Below are positions 32,537 through 42,201 of a DNA stretch of 64,000 nt, piece after piece. The notes below the pieces were generated by a model, which saw only the letters and a list, made by a program, of their open reading frames with translations, was not told where the DNA came from and did no database searches. Positions within the stretch are counted from its first letter, which is position 1, and each line of letters begins with the position of its first letter. The position numbers and the translations under genes were made by a program. Source of the stretch: Roseomonas rosulenta (GTDB taxonomy: Bacteria > Pseudomonadota > Alphaproteobacteria > Acetobacterales > Acetobacteraceae); contig NZ_JACADR010000003.1 of the NCBI RefSeq assembly GCF_016106005.1, positions 20,087 to 84,086 of the forward strand. The letters run 5' to 3'.

Positions 32537-33178
32537 ATGCAGGCAGATCTCTTCGTCACGCCGGACGCGGTGCGGCGTGCGGACGGCGCAACCCTCCATC
32601 CCATGACGTTGCGTTGGGAAGCGTGCGACGCGCTGCTTGGCGAGGCGCGGCGCGTCCCGCCGGCCGAGGCCGCGCAATGGCTCCTGACATCGGGCCGAGG
32701 CCGGCGCCTCCCCGTCGCGATCATCGGTCCGCGCGATCCGACGCCGCGGTCCCTCGCTGATGCCGAGGATGTCGCGCATGCGCTCGCGAAGATCGGCTTC
32801 CCGCTGATCTGCGGCGGACGCGGCGGCGCGATGGAGGCGGCCTCGCGCGGTTGCGCCAGCGCTGGCGGGCTGATGATCGGGATCCTGCCGTCGGATGATT
32901 GGCGGGAGGCCAACGACCATGTCGCGGTCCCGATCGCGACCGGGATCGGCGAGGCGCGCAATGCCGTCATCGCCACCGCAGCCTTCGCGCTGGTCTCGGT
33001 CGGCGGGCGGGAGGCGCCGGTGAGCTACGGCACGATCAGCGAGATGGCCTTCGGCCTGCGCCACGGCCGCCTGGTGATCGGCATGCCGGAGGCGCCCGAC
33101 CTGCCCGGCGTGGTGCGCTGCGCGACAGCCGGGGACGCTGTCGCGCGCGTCGCGCGGCGCTATCTCGCGCTCGACTGA
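32537..33178 (+). CDS. SLOG/LOG family protein (TIGR00725-like nucleotide-binding)
   Basis: A 213-residue protein. A leader of about 55 residues precedes the Rossmann-like SLOG domain: LPVAIIGPRDPTPRSLADAEDVAHALAKIGFPLICGGRGGAMEAASRGCASAGGLMIGILP, and later NAVIATAAFALVSVGGREAPVSYGTISEMAFG. GGRGGAM corresponds to the PGGxGT-like loop of LOG-type phosphoribohydrolases, but the second PGGxGT is altered, so cytokinin-type activity is unlikely. It abuts the convergent ABC binding protein. Function may be nucleotide binding or sensing. Confidence 0.82.
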   Translation: MQADLFVTPDAVRRADGATLHPMTLRWEACDALLGEARRVPPAEAAQWLLTSGRGRRLPVAIIGPRDPTPRSLADAEDVAHALAKIGFPLICGGRGGAMEAASRGCASAGGLMIGILPSDDWREANDHVAVPIATGIGEARNAVIATAAFALVSVGGREAPVSYGTISEMAFGLRHGRLVIGMPEAPDLPGVVRCATAGDAVARVARRYLALD

Positions 33179-34459
33179 TCAGCCGCGCATGAGCGCGCCG
33201 GTCTGCGCGACCATGCGCTCCAGCCCCGCCTCGGGCGGCGTGTCGCCGCGCATGACCGCGGTCAGCAGTTCCTGTTGCATGCGGTGGATGCGCGGCCCGT
33301 TGGCGCCGTAGTCTTCCCACGGCAGGGATTTGTCGGCCTGGCGTGCGGCGGACTGGGCGTTCGGGTTGTCGCGATACCAGGCACCGAGGAACTGCTCGGC
33401 CGTGGCGTGGCGGTTGGTGGGCAGGTAGCCCGTCATCCTGACGGCGATGCTCTGCGCCTCCGGCCCGGCGGAGAACTTCACGTAGCGCCAGGCCGCGGCG
33501 CGCTTCGCAGCATCGCGCGCAGTGATGACGGCCGCGTTGCCGCCGGTCGGCACGCCGCCGCGCGCCTGGTCGGTGATCGGGAAGGACGCCGTGCGAAGCG
33601 GAAAGCGACCGCCGACGAGGCCGGTGATGACGTTCAGCCGCGCCGGGCTGTCGAAGATGACGCCGGTGCCGCCTGTGGCGAATTGCTGGCGGTTCTGGTC
33701 GTCCCCGATAAGTTGCATGCCCGAATCCGTGACGAAGCGGCGAGCGAGCGTGATGGCCGCGCGCCCCGCTGCGTCGCCGAAGGCCGGCGCATCGCCGGCG
33801 GCGTTGAGCATGCGCCCGCCGCCCTGCTGCACCAGTGCCTGCCACAGCCAGTCGCTGTCGAAGGAATTGATGTAGTAGGACACGCCCATCGCCTGCGGCG
33901 CCGCGGCCTTGATCCGCCCGCCAAGCGCCACCACCGCGTCCCAGCTGGTCGGAAACGCGTCGGGGTCGCCGCCGCCGCGCGTCACCAGTTCCGGGTTGTA
34001 GTAGGCGATCGGCGAGGACGCATTGAACGCCATGCCGTACTGCCTGCCGTCCACCTGCCCCAGCGCAAGCATGCGGTCGGCGAAGTTCTCCGCCTTCCAG
34101 GCCGCGCCTTCCTCGGCGATGAGCGGCCCGAGATCCAGGATCTGCCCGCGCGGCGCCAGCGTGCGCGCGAGTTCGGGCAGGCGGTTGAAGCCGGGGAAGG
34201 CCACGTCCGGCAACTGATTGGTGAGGGCGCCGCGCAGAAGCGCCTGGTGCTGTTCGTCGTAGTTCGGTGCCGGCTGGCGGAAGGCGATGCGCACATCGGG
34301 GTTGGCGCGCTGGAAGGCCTCCGCGATCGGGGTGAAGAATCGCGCGAAGGATGGGTTAGCGAAGAGCACGTCGAGCGTGACGGCCGCCTGGGCGCGCGGC
34401 GCAGCCGGTGCGGCGAGCACGCCGGCGCCTGCCAGAAGAGTTGATCGGCGGGTGAGCAT
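33179..34459 (-). CDS. Extracellular binding protein of a Ugp-type ABC transporter
   Basis: A 426-residue periplasmic binding protein: signal MLTRRSTLLAGAGVLAAPAAPRA, then VTLDVLFANPSFARFFTPIAEAFQRANPDVRIAF, a family 1 solute-binding start. GMAFNASSPIAYYNPELV, FPTSWDAVVALGGRI and GRAAITLARRFV are typical of UgpB-like proteins for glycerol-3-phosphate or oligosaccharides. It is the last gene of the minus-strand operon ATPase, permease, permease, binding protein. The solute is not decided by sequence; DeoR control suggests a sugar or sugar phosphate. Confidence 0.9.
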   Translation of the reverse strand: MLTRRSTLLAGAGVLAAPAAPRAQAAVTLDVLFANPSFARFFTPIAEAFQRANPDVRIAFRQPAPNYDEQHQALLRGALTNQLPDVAFPGFNRLPELARTLAPRGQILDLGPLIAEEGAAWKAENFADRMLALGQVDGRQYGMAFNASSPIAYYNPELVTRGGGDPDAFPTSWDAVVALGGRIKAAAPQAMGVSYYINSFDSDWLWQALVQQGGGRMLNAAGDAPAFGDAAGRAAITLARRFVTDSGMQLIGDDQNRQQFATGGTGVIFDSPARLNVITGLVGGRFPLRTASFPITDQARGGVPTGGNAAVITARDAAKRAAAWRYVKFSAGPEAQSIAVRMTGYLPTNRHATAEQFLGAWYRDNPNAQSAARQADKSLPWEDYGANGPRIHRMQQELLTAVMRGDTPPEAGLERMVAQTGALMRG

Positions 34460-34482
34460 GGGAGGTCTCCTGTGGCTTGGGT

Positions 34483-35310
34483 TCAGCGCAGGCCGGTCAT
34501 GGTGATCCCGCGCAGGAAGGCGCGCCGTGCGAACAGGAAGGCGAGCACGAGCGGCGCGGTCACGAGGGCGGCAGCGGCCATCAGCGCGCCGTAGTTCCCG
34601 CCCGATTCCGTGTCCCGGAAGGCCAGGATGCCGAGCGGCGGCACAGCGAGTTCGCGCGAGGTGACGACGATCAGGGGCCAGTAGAGATCGTTCCAATGCG
34701 CCACCACCGAGAAGACCGAGAAGGCCGCGATCGCGGGCAGGGCCGCCGGCGTGGCGAGGCGCCAGACGATCTCGAACTCCCCCATGCCATCGAGCCGCGC
34801 GGCATCCAGCACCTCGTCCGGAAAGCCGCGGAAGAACTGGCGGAACAGGAACATGCCGAAGACCGTGAGGGAGAACGGCGCCATCAGCGCGAAGAAACTG
34901 TCGAGCAGCCCGGCCTGTGCGAGGCCGAGATAGAGCGGCAGCGCCGGCACCTGGATCGGCACGCACAACCCGAAAAGCACCAGGCCGAACAGCACGCCGC
35001 GGCCGCGGAAGCGCAGCTTGGCCAGCGCGTAGGCGGCCGGAATGGCGAACAGGAGCTGTACCGCGAGGATGCCGAGGCAGACGATCGTACCATTGAGCAT
35101 GGCCCGCGGCAGGTTGCCCTCCGTCAGGGCGCGCGCGTAGTTCTCCGACGCGGCGAAGCGGCCCGGGATCGGGTTGAAGACAGCGCCGAACACCTCCTCG
35201 GCCGGGCGGATGGATGTCAGCAGCATCCACGCAAAGGGTGCCAGCATCACCAACGCGCCGGTCAGCAGCACGGCGTGCGCGAGCAAGCGGGGGAACAGCC
35301 GGCGCCTCAT
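34483..35310 (-). CDS. ABC transporter permease, UgpE/MalG type
   Basis: A 275-residue inner-membrane permease with six hydrophobic segments: AHAVLLTGALVMLAPFAWMLLTSIRP at the start and the EAA loop EVLDAARLDGMGEFEIVWRLATPAALPAI in the second half. It is preceded by the other permease with overlapping stop/start (35307-35310). It pairs with the UgpA-type subunit to form the channel. Confidence 0.92.
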   Translation of the reverse strand: MRRRLFPRLLAHAVLLTGALVMLAPFAWMLLTSIRPAEEVFGAVFNPIPGRFAASENYARALTEGNLPRAMLNGTIVCLGILAVQLLFAIPAAYALAKLRFRGRGVLFGLVLFGLCVPIQVPALPLYLGLAQAGLLDSFFALMAPFSLTVFGMFLFRQFFRGFPDEVLDAARLDGMGEFEIVWRLATPAALPAIAAFSVFSVVAHWNDLYWPLIVVTSRELAVPPLGILAFRDTESGGNYGALMAAAALVTAPLVLAFLFARRAFLRGITMTGLR

Positions 35311-36190
35311 GCGTAATGCACCTTCCGGTCGATGACCCGCGCCTGCAGGATCGACAGCAGCACCAGGAAGGCCAGCAGCACCACCGTCATCGCCGCGGCG
35401 TAGCCGGTGCGGAAATACTGGAAGCCTTCGAGATACAGGACGTAAAGCAGCGTCTCGGTCGAACCCAGCGGCCCGCCGCGCGTCAGCACCACCACCGTGT
35501 CGAAGACCTTGAAGGCCGTGATGGTGCTGGTGATGGTGACGAACATCGTGGTCGGCCCCAGCATCGGCCAGGTCACGCGCAGGAAGCGGTCCGGCGCGGT
35601 GCGCGCGCCATCGAGCGCCGCGGCCTCATAGAGGTCGCGCGGAATCGCCGAGAGCCCCGCGAGGAACAGCACCATGTTGAAGCCGATCACCTGCCACAGG
35701 CCGATCAGCGCAAGCGTGCCGAGTGCCAGGGACGGATCGTTCAACAGGTCCACTTCGCCGAAACCGAGCCAGCGCAGCAGGGCGCTGACCGGCCCGAGTG
35801 ACGGATGGAGCATGAACTGCCAGACCGTCGCCATGGCAACGAGCGTCGCGGTCACGGGCAGGAAATACGCGACCTCGTAGAAGCCGCGGCTGCGCGACCT
35901 CGCATGGATGAGCAGCGCCACGCCGAGCCCGCCAAAGACCGCGCCTGGCAGCACGAAGGCGACATACAGGAAGGTGTTGCGCAGCGAGCGCCGGAACACC
36001 TCGTCGGAGAACAGCGCGGCGTAGTGGTCGAGCCCGACGACCTGCACCGCCAGGGCACCAAGGCGGTAGTCCGTGACCGACAGCGCCAGCAGTGCGGCGA
36101 GCGGCGCCAGCAGCAGCGCGAGGATCAGCGCGAAGGCCGGCAGCGCGAAGGCCAGGCCGGCGCGCGCCTCGGCGCCTTGGCGGGGGCTCG

Positions 36191-36194
<4 letters not shown>
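35307..36194 (-). CDS. ABC transporter permease, UgpA/MalF type
   Basis: A 295-residue inner-membrane permease: FALPAFALILALLLAPLAALLALSVTDYRLG is the first helix, and RDLYEAAALDGARTAPDRFLRVTWPMLGPTTMF is the EAA loop contacting the ATPase. ATG 36194 overlaps the ATPase stop (ATGA), the usual coupling in this operon. A longer reading from 36380 would overlap the ATPase gene and is rejected. Confidence 0.92.
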
Positions 36195-37366
<1,172 letters not shown>

Positions 37367-37541
37367 GGGGACACCCTATTCGTTTTCTCACAATCAAACA
37401 GCAAATGATCGTTTGGTGACATAGTATGCAGAGCGGCGCTTGGCGCCCGCGCCCGCATCATTGGCCGAAATCCTTATCCTTGCCGCGGGCCGCGCCGATG
37501 CCGGCTTGGCATGCGTCATCGCGGAATGTACGTTTTCTTCC
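37367..37541. promoter_or_regulatory. Divergent promoter region of the Ugp-type operon and deoR
   Basis: This 175-base AT-richer gap has TCGTTT at 37380-37385 and 37409-37414 and TCAAAC (reverse GTTTGA) at 37394-37399, spaced about 14 bases. Repeats of this kind occur at DeoR/GlpR operators. The assignment is tentative. Confidence 0.35.
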
Positions 37542-38336
37542 ATGACTCGGCGTTCGGCCCAACCGCCCGATCTCGCCCCGCGCCAGGCAGCCCTGCTGCG
37601 GCTGGTCGGCGACCGTGGCTTCGGCACCGTGGAGAACCTCGCTGGTCATTTCGGCGTCTCGTCGCAGACCATCCGGCGCGACATCATCGCGCTCACCGAA
37701 AGGGGCCTGCTGCAGCGCTTCCACGGCGGTGCGGGACCGGCGGGCGCCGTGCGCCTCGGCCATGCCGAGAAGCTTGGCCGACAGCCCGACGCAAAGGCAC
37801 GGATCGGCGCCATGGTGGTGCACGAAATCCCGCAGGGCGCCTCGATCTTCCTCGATGTTGGGACAACGATCGAGGCAATCGCCGCGGCGCTGGCCGGCCG
37901 GCGCGACCTGCGTGTCTTCACCAACAACATGATCGCCGCGCTGCGGCTTGCCGGCGCCGACGGCCCGCAGGTTCGCATCCTCGGTGGCGTGCTGCGCGGC
38001 TCGGACGGCTCGCTCGTAGGCGGCGAGACGGTACGGGAGCTCGGCGGCATCGCGCCGGACTTCGCGCTCATCGCCTGTTCCGGCTTCGATGCACGCGGCG
38101 CGCCGACGGACTTCGACGGCGAGAAGATCGCCGTCAAGCGTGCAGCGATCGCCGCCGCAAGGCGCAGCCTCCTCGTCGCCGACTCGAGTAAGTTCAGCCG
38201 CAACGCGCTCGAGCGTATCGCGCCGATTGATGCCTTTGCCGCGCTTCTGACGGATACGCCGCCGGACGGCACCCTGCTCGCACGCTGGCGGCAGTTCGAT
38301 GTCCGCGTCGTCGCTGGAACCGCGACCGCCGCGTAG
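37542..38336 (+). CDS. DeoR/GlpR family transcriptional regulator
   Basis: A 264-residue DeoR protein: LAPRQAALLRLVGDRGFGTVENLAGHFGVSSQTIRRDIIALTERGLLQRFHGGA is the DNA-binding domain, and the C-terminal sugar-isomerase-like domain has IFLDVGTTIEAIAAAL, FTNNMIAALRLA, GGVLRGSDGSLVGGETV and VADSSKFSRNA. Such domains bind phosphorylated sugars. ATG 37542 is chosen; a start at 37440 would add 34 atypical residues. It is divergent from the Ugp-type operon, its likely target. Confidence 0.9.
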   Translation: MTRRSAQPPDLAPRQAALLRLVGDRGFGTVENLAGHFGVSSQTIRRDIIALTERGLLQRFHGGAGPAGAVRLGHAEKLGRQPDAKARIGAMVVHEIPQGASIFLDVGTTIEAIAAALAGRRDLRVFTNNMIAALRLAGADGPQVRILGGVLRGSDGSLVGGETVRELGGIAPDFALIACSGFDARGAPTDFDGEKIAVKRAAIAAARRSLLVADSSKFSRNALERIAPIDAFAALLTDTPPDGTLLARWRQFDVRVVAGTATAA

Positions 38337-38635
38337 ATGCGCTCGGATAGCCGAACTGTGACAGTCAGCGCCGATTCGTTTCCGTCATCCTCTCTGGTCG
38401 GCGGTTCCCCTCGGTTTCTGGCGCCGACGCGTTTGTCACGGAAAGCTCGAGCGAAGCCGATGGAGGTCTCGCCGGGGCATAACCGCAATTCGTCGCGCGA
38501 CGTCGCTGCGTGTGACGCCGGGCACCTGCTGACCAAGCCCGGTGGCGGGACCTCGCGGACGCGACGCTCATTGTCACGTCCCGAGGCCCGGGACCGGAGG
38601 CGCGCTCCGCACCATCAAATGCCAGGATGAAACAC
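38337..38635. other. Intergenic, no gene recognised
   Basis: About 300 bases between the DeoR stop and the convergent 2-hydroxyacid dehydrogenase stop. I see no family motif, RNA gene or clear terminator hairpin. Confidence 0.5.
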
Positions 38636-39556
38636 CTAGCGCGCTTCGGACACGATGCGCCGGCAATGCGCGAGCGAGGCCTCGATCAGGTTGTCGGTCG
38701 CCTCCGGCGTCCGGAAGGCCGAGTGCGAGGTCAGCACCACATTCGGCAGACCCGCCAGAGGATGGCCGGCAGGTAACGGTTCCTCGACGAAGACATCGAG
38801 CCCGGCGGCGCCGATCCGTCCCTCCCGCAGCGCGGCCGTCAGCGCGGCCTCGTCCACGATCGCGCCGCGCGCGGTGTTGATGAACAGCGCACCGGGCCGC
38901 ATCCGCGCCAGGCGCGCCGCGCTCAGGAAGCCGCGCGTCTCGTCGTTCAGCAGCAGGTGCAGGGAGACGACGTGGCCTTCCGCCAGCAGCGTGTCGATAT
39001 CCGTAAAGGTCACGCCAGGATGGGATTTCGGCGTGCGGTTCCAGGCCAGCACCTTCATGCCGGCCCCGCCGCACAGCCGCGCCATCTCGGCCCCGATGCC
39101 CCCGAAGCCGATGATGCCGACGGTCTTCCCCGTCAGTTGCATTCCATCCGTGCGCGGCCAGCCGCCGCCCACGATGCTGTGGTGCATCGCGCCGATGCCG
39201 CGTGCCGCCGCCCACATAAGTGCGAAAGCCATCTCGGCCACCGCGGTGTCGCCATAGCCCTTGATGATGTGGACCTTGACGCCGCATTCGGCCTCCAGCG
39301 CCTCGGGGTCCATGTAGGACCGCGCGCCGGTGCCCAGGAAGACGATGTGCTTCAGGTCCGGGCAGCGCTTCACGACATCGACCGGGAAATGCGTGTGGTC
39401 GTCGATGGCGATCTGCACGCCCGCCAGCAGGCCGGGCAGGGCCTCGGGCGTGATGTCGGGGTCCTCGTGGATCGTGACCGGCAGGTCGTCCGGCCGGTGC
39501 AGCCGGCGCATCACCTCGGCCAGCGAGGCATTGGCATCGACGAAGGCGGCGCGCAT
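38636..39556 (-). CDS. D-2-hydroxyacid dehydrogenase (NAD-dependent)
   Basis: A 306-residue D-isomer-specific dehydrogenase. NAD-binding TVGIIGFGGIGAEMARLC (GxGxxG), the substrate Arg in INTARGAIVDE, the Glu in AAGLDVFVEEPLP, and the catalytic His in VVLTSHSAFRTPEA are present. It lies just downstream of the enolase-superfamily gene, so it probably reduces or oxidises a 2-keto acid from that pathway. ATG 39556 follows GGAGAGACCGG. Confidence 0.9.
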   Translation of the reverse strand: MRAAFVDANASLAEVMRRLHRPDDLPVTIHEDPDITPEALPGLLAGVQIAIDDHTHFPVDVVKRCPDLKHIVFLGTGARSYMDPEALEAECGVKVHIIKGYGDTAVAEMAFALMWAAARGIGAMHHSIVGGGWPRTDGMQLTGKTVGIIGFGGIGAEMARLCGGAGMKVLAWNRTPKSHPGVTFTDIDTLLAEGHVVSLHLLLNDETRGFLSAARLARMRPGALFINTARGAIVDEAALTAALREGRIGAAGLDVFVEEPLPAGHPLAGLPNVVLTSHSAFRTPEATDNLIEASLAHCRRIVSEAR

Positions 39557-39569
39557 CCCGGTCTCTCCT

Positions 39570-40658
39570 TCACACATCCGCGGCGTGCTTCGCGAGCGCC
39601 GCTTCGTCCCACACAAGACCCATCCCTGGCCGGTCCGGCACCAGCGCCATGCCGTCCCGCACCACGAGCGGCTCCGTCAATAGCGGCCCCGCGATGTCGA
39701 GGTGCTCCAGCAAATGCGCCGTCGGCGTCGCGTTCAGCAGATGCACGCTGGCCTCGACGAAGATGTGCGAGGACATCGGCACGCGATGCGCCGCCGCCAT
39801 CGCCGCGGCGCGCTGCCAGCCGGTCACGCCGCCGATCTTCATCGCATCCGGCATGCACAGGTCGACCGCGCCGGCCGTCAGCGCGCGGTGCATCCCGGCC
39901 GGGCCCCACCAGTTCTCGCCCCCCTGCACCGGGATGGCGAGGCGCCGCGCGAGTTCCGCCAGCCCGGCATCGTCCTGCACCGGCAGAGGTTCCTCGAGCC
40001 AGCGCACGTCCAGCGCCTCCAGCGCGCGGCCGCGGCGCTCGGCCTCGGGCAGCGTCAGCGCCTGGTTGTAGTCCACCAGGATCTGCACATCGGCGCCGAC
40101 TGCCGCGCGCACGGCGCGCACCGTATCGAGGTCGTCCTCCAGCCGCGCCTGGCCCAGCTTGAACTTGACGGCGCGCGCGCCGAGCGTGGCCACGGCCTGC
40201 CCGGCCTCCTCGGCCAGCATCGCCGCCCCCCAGCCGCGCAGCGAGGCATAGATCGGCACAGGCCGCGCCTCGCCGCCCAACAGCGCACATAGCGGCAGGC
40301 CGGCGCGCACCGCGAGCGCATCCCACAGCGCCATGTCGAGCGCCGAGAGCGCGATCTGCACCAGCCCCTCGGTGCCGAGGATGCGCCCGGCATCGTGCAT
40401 CTCCCGCCACAGCGTGGCCGGTGCCAGCGGCCGCCCCACCAGCCCTTCGCCCAGGCTGCGTGCCAGCGCCGCGGTCGGCCCGAGTGCGGCCGGCGTATAG
40501 GGAAATACATAGGCGCTGCCCGCCGCGCCGCAGCCGGTACGGACATCGGCCACCACCAGCGGCGCACGCGGGATCACGTTCAGGCTGTTGCGCAGCGGCG
40601 GGTCAATCGGCGCATCCACCGCGCGCACGCGCACCTCGCCGATCAGCGGCATCGTCAT
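39570..40658 (-). CDS. Mandelate racemase/muconate lactonizing-type enolase-superfamily enzyme
   Basis: A 362-residue MR_MLE enzyme. The KxK motif is VKFKLG; metal ligands are VDYNQ (Asp), WLEEPLP (Glu) and QGGENWW (Glu); MPDAMKIGGVTGW and MSSHIFVEAS supply Asp/Lys and His. The lid begins LIGEVRVRAVDAPIDPPLRNS. ATG 40658 has GGAGG about 9 bases upstream. Reactions in the family include sugar-acid dehydration, racemisation and lactonisation; with the 2-hydroxyacid dehydrogenase downstream, acid-sugar catabolism is likely. The specific substrate is unknown. Confidence 0.9.
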   Translation of the reverse strand: MTMPLIGEVRVRAVDAPIDPPLRNSLNVIPRAPLVVADVRTGCGAAGSAYVFPYTPAALGPTAALARSLGEGLVGRPLAPATLWREMHDAGRILGTEGLVQIALSALDMALWDALAVRAGLPLCALLGGEARPVPIYASLRGWGAAMLAEEAGQAVATLGARAVKFKLGQARLEDDLDTVRAVRAAVGADVQILVDYNQALTLPEAERRGRALEALDVRWLEEPLPVQDDAGLAELARRLAIPVQGGENWWGPAGMHRALTAGAVDLCMPDAMKIGGVTGWQRAAAMAAAHRVPMSSHIFVEASVHLLNATPTAHLLEHLDIAGPLLTEPLVVRDGMALVPDRPGMGLVWDEAALAKHAADV

Positions 40659-40693
40659 GGGCGGCATCCTCCGGGGATGATCCTGCCCGCGCC

Positions 40694-41566
40694 TCACTCG
40701 CGCGTCGAGGTGCGCGCCTCCATCAGCGAGACGTTCAGCTCCGCCCCCAGCAGCACGACATAGACACTGACCCAGAACCACATCATCAGCGCGATGGCGG
40801 CGCCGAGCGGCCCGTACATCAGGTCGTAGGTCGCGACATGCGAGACGTAGAGCGTGAACCCCGCCGAGGCCGCCGCCCAGATCAGCGTCGCCACCACCGC
40901 GCCGGGCAGCGTCCACAGCAGCCCGGGATGCGGCCCCGAAGGCCCCAGCCGGTACACCACGATCAGCCCCAGGAAGATCAGCATCAGCAGCATGCCCATC
41001 GAGGTCCCGCGCAGCGTCCAGGCCTGCGGCGCCGGCAGGCCGAACAGCGCAGCGAGGCCCGGAAGCGCGACCAGCGAGGCGATCGCCAGCGCCACCGCCA
41101 CCGTGATCGACAGCGTGATGCCGATGGCCAGCAGGTTGTAGTGCAGGAAGCCGCGTGATTCGGGGACCTTGTGCGCCATGTTCAGCGCCCCGATCATCGC
41201 CCGCGTGCCGGACGAGGCCGACCAGATCGCCACTCCGCCCGAGACGATCGCACCCCATTCGAGGCGCGGCCGCGGCAACTCGATCAGGTCGTGCACCCGC
41301 CCCGCGATCAGGTCGAAGGTCTCTTCCGGCACCAGTTCGCGCAGCACCTCGAGCTGGGGTTCCACCGTCTCGCGGTCGAAGGCCAGGCCATAGACCAGCA
41401 CCAGCAGGAAGATCGCCGGGAACAGCGCCACCATGGCGTAGAAGGCGCAGCCGGCGGCGGTGAGGGAGATACGGTCCGACGCCGCCTCGCGCCACATCCG
41501 CCGCGCGACCGCGAAGGCGCTGTCGCGGCGTCGCGGACGGTCGCTCACGGGCGGCATGACATCCAT
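40694..41566 (-). CDS. YihY/virulence-factor BrkB family membrane protein
   Basis: A 290-residue protein with about six membrane helices: SLTAAGCAFYAMVALFPAIFLLVLVYGL is the family's first-helix signature (LAAAIAFYALLSLFP-like), followed by SRGFLHYNLLAIGITLSITVAVAL, LRWTLPGA-like segments and MYGPLGAAIALMMWFWVSVYVVLLGAELN at the end. The family was once thought to be RNase BN and is now regarded as membrane proteins of unclear function. The ATG could be 41566 or 41557. Confidence 0.88.
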   Translation of the reverse strand: MDVMPPVSDRPRRRDSAFAVARRMWREAASDRISLTAAGCAFYAMVALFPAIFLLVLVYGLAFDRETVEPQLEVLRELVPEETFDLIAGRVHDLIELPRPRLEWGAIVSGGVAIWSASSGTRAMIGALNMAHKVPESRGFLHYNLLAIGITLSITVAVALAIASLVALPGLAALFGLPAPQAWTLRGTSMGMLLMLIFLGLIVVYRLGPSGPHPGLLWTLPGAVVATLIWAAASAGFTLYVSHVATYDLMYGPLGAAIALMMWFWVSVYVVLLGAELNVSLMEARTSTRE

Positions 41567-41628
41567 ACCGCAACAGGTAGGACGGAACGGGCGCGGCGGG
41601 AACGCCGAGCCTGCGGAAACGTGATGAG

Positions 41629-41793
41629 TGCACGAAGGCCCGACCCGCGGCCCGAGGGGCCGAGGCGGCGAATGCGGCCCGCCGGGAGTCCGGCGAAGCC
41701 AAGGCGGCCGGATGGCCGCCGCGTCACGCCGGAGGCATGCCTTCGGGACGACGCCTGTGAGGGGCGCCGAGGTGAAACCCTCTTGCGTTCCGT
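41629..41793 (-). repeat. Interspersed repeat copy 1
   Basis: Read on the minus strand it contains GAGGGTTTCACCTC and CGGCGGGCCGCATTCG followed by CTCGGGCCGCGGGTCGG and CCTTCGTGCAC. The same series, on the plus strand, appears at 47482-47572. This copy has about 70 extra bases between the two parts. It lies between a YihY gene and an EF-hand gene. Confidence 0.6.
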
Positions 41794-41794
41794 A

Positions 41795-42091
41795 TCAGCC
41801 GGCCGGGGTGGTGCGCGCGGCGTCCGGCGGGCGCTGCCGGTCGGTCGCGGCGCGCAGCTCCAGCGGCGTGATCCGGCCATCCTGGTCGGTGTCCAGCCGC
41901 TGGAGCAGGGCTGCGAGCGTATTGCCCGTGGGTGTTCCCGGCCCCGCGATTCTCGTGGGGCCTGGCCGCAATCCTTGCAGCGTCGCGGCGAAATCCTGTC
42001 CGCCGCCGGCGGCCTGAAGCCGAGCCGCATCCTGCTGGCTCTGCATGCGGAAGGCCCGGATCGCCTGGGGGGCGGTGGGGGCTGTCTGCAT
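41795..42091 (-). CDS. Small EF-hand-motif protein
   Basis: A 98-residue protein. The only recognisable element is LLQRLDTDQDGRITPLELRAA, one canonical EF-hand loop (DTDQDGRITPLE) with Asp-x-Asp-x-Asp/Gly and terminal Glu. The rest is alanine- and proline-rich with no membrane helix. ACGGAGTACGCGG precedes ATG 42091; a longer frame from 42205 is possible but unlike protein sequence. Single EF-hand proteins usually dimerise or are secreted calcium proteins. Function unknown. Confidence 0.65.
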   Translation of the reverse strand: MQTAPTAPQAIRAFRMQSQQDAARLQAAGGGQDFAATLQGLRPGPTRIAGPGTPTGNTLAALLQRLDTDQDGRITPLELRAATDRQRPPDAARTTPAG

Positions 42092-42201
42092 GGCCGCGTA
42101 CTCCGTCGTGGTGGCGCCCGGCGTTTCCGGGCGGCGCCGTACTGGCGCGCGACCAACATTGCAGGCCGCGTGCCAACGCAGCGCGCAGGGACGGTGCCGG
42201 C

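Noticed and set aside
32419..32538. 39-codon minus-strand frame MDQTTIAMTPRREVPWF... between LysR and the LOG gene
   Set aside because: It overlaps the LOG start codon, has no ribosome site and no recognisable family; treated as chance.
37440..37541. Longer start for the DeoR gene
   Set aside because: The extra 34 residues are not DeoR-like and would occupy the divergent promoter region.
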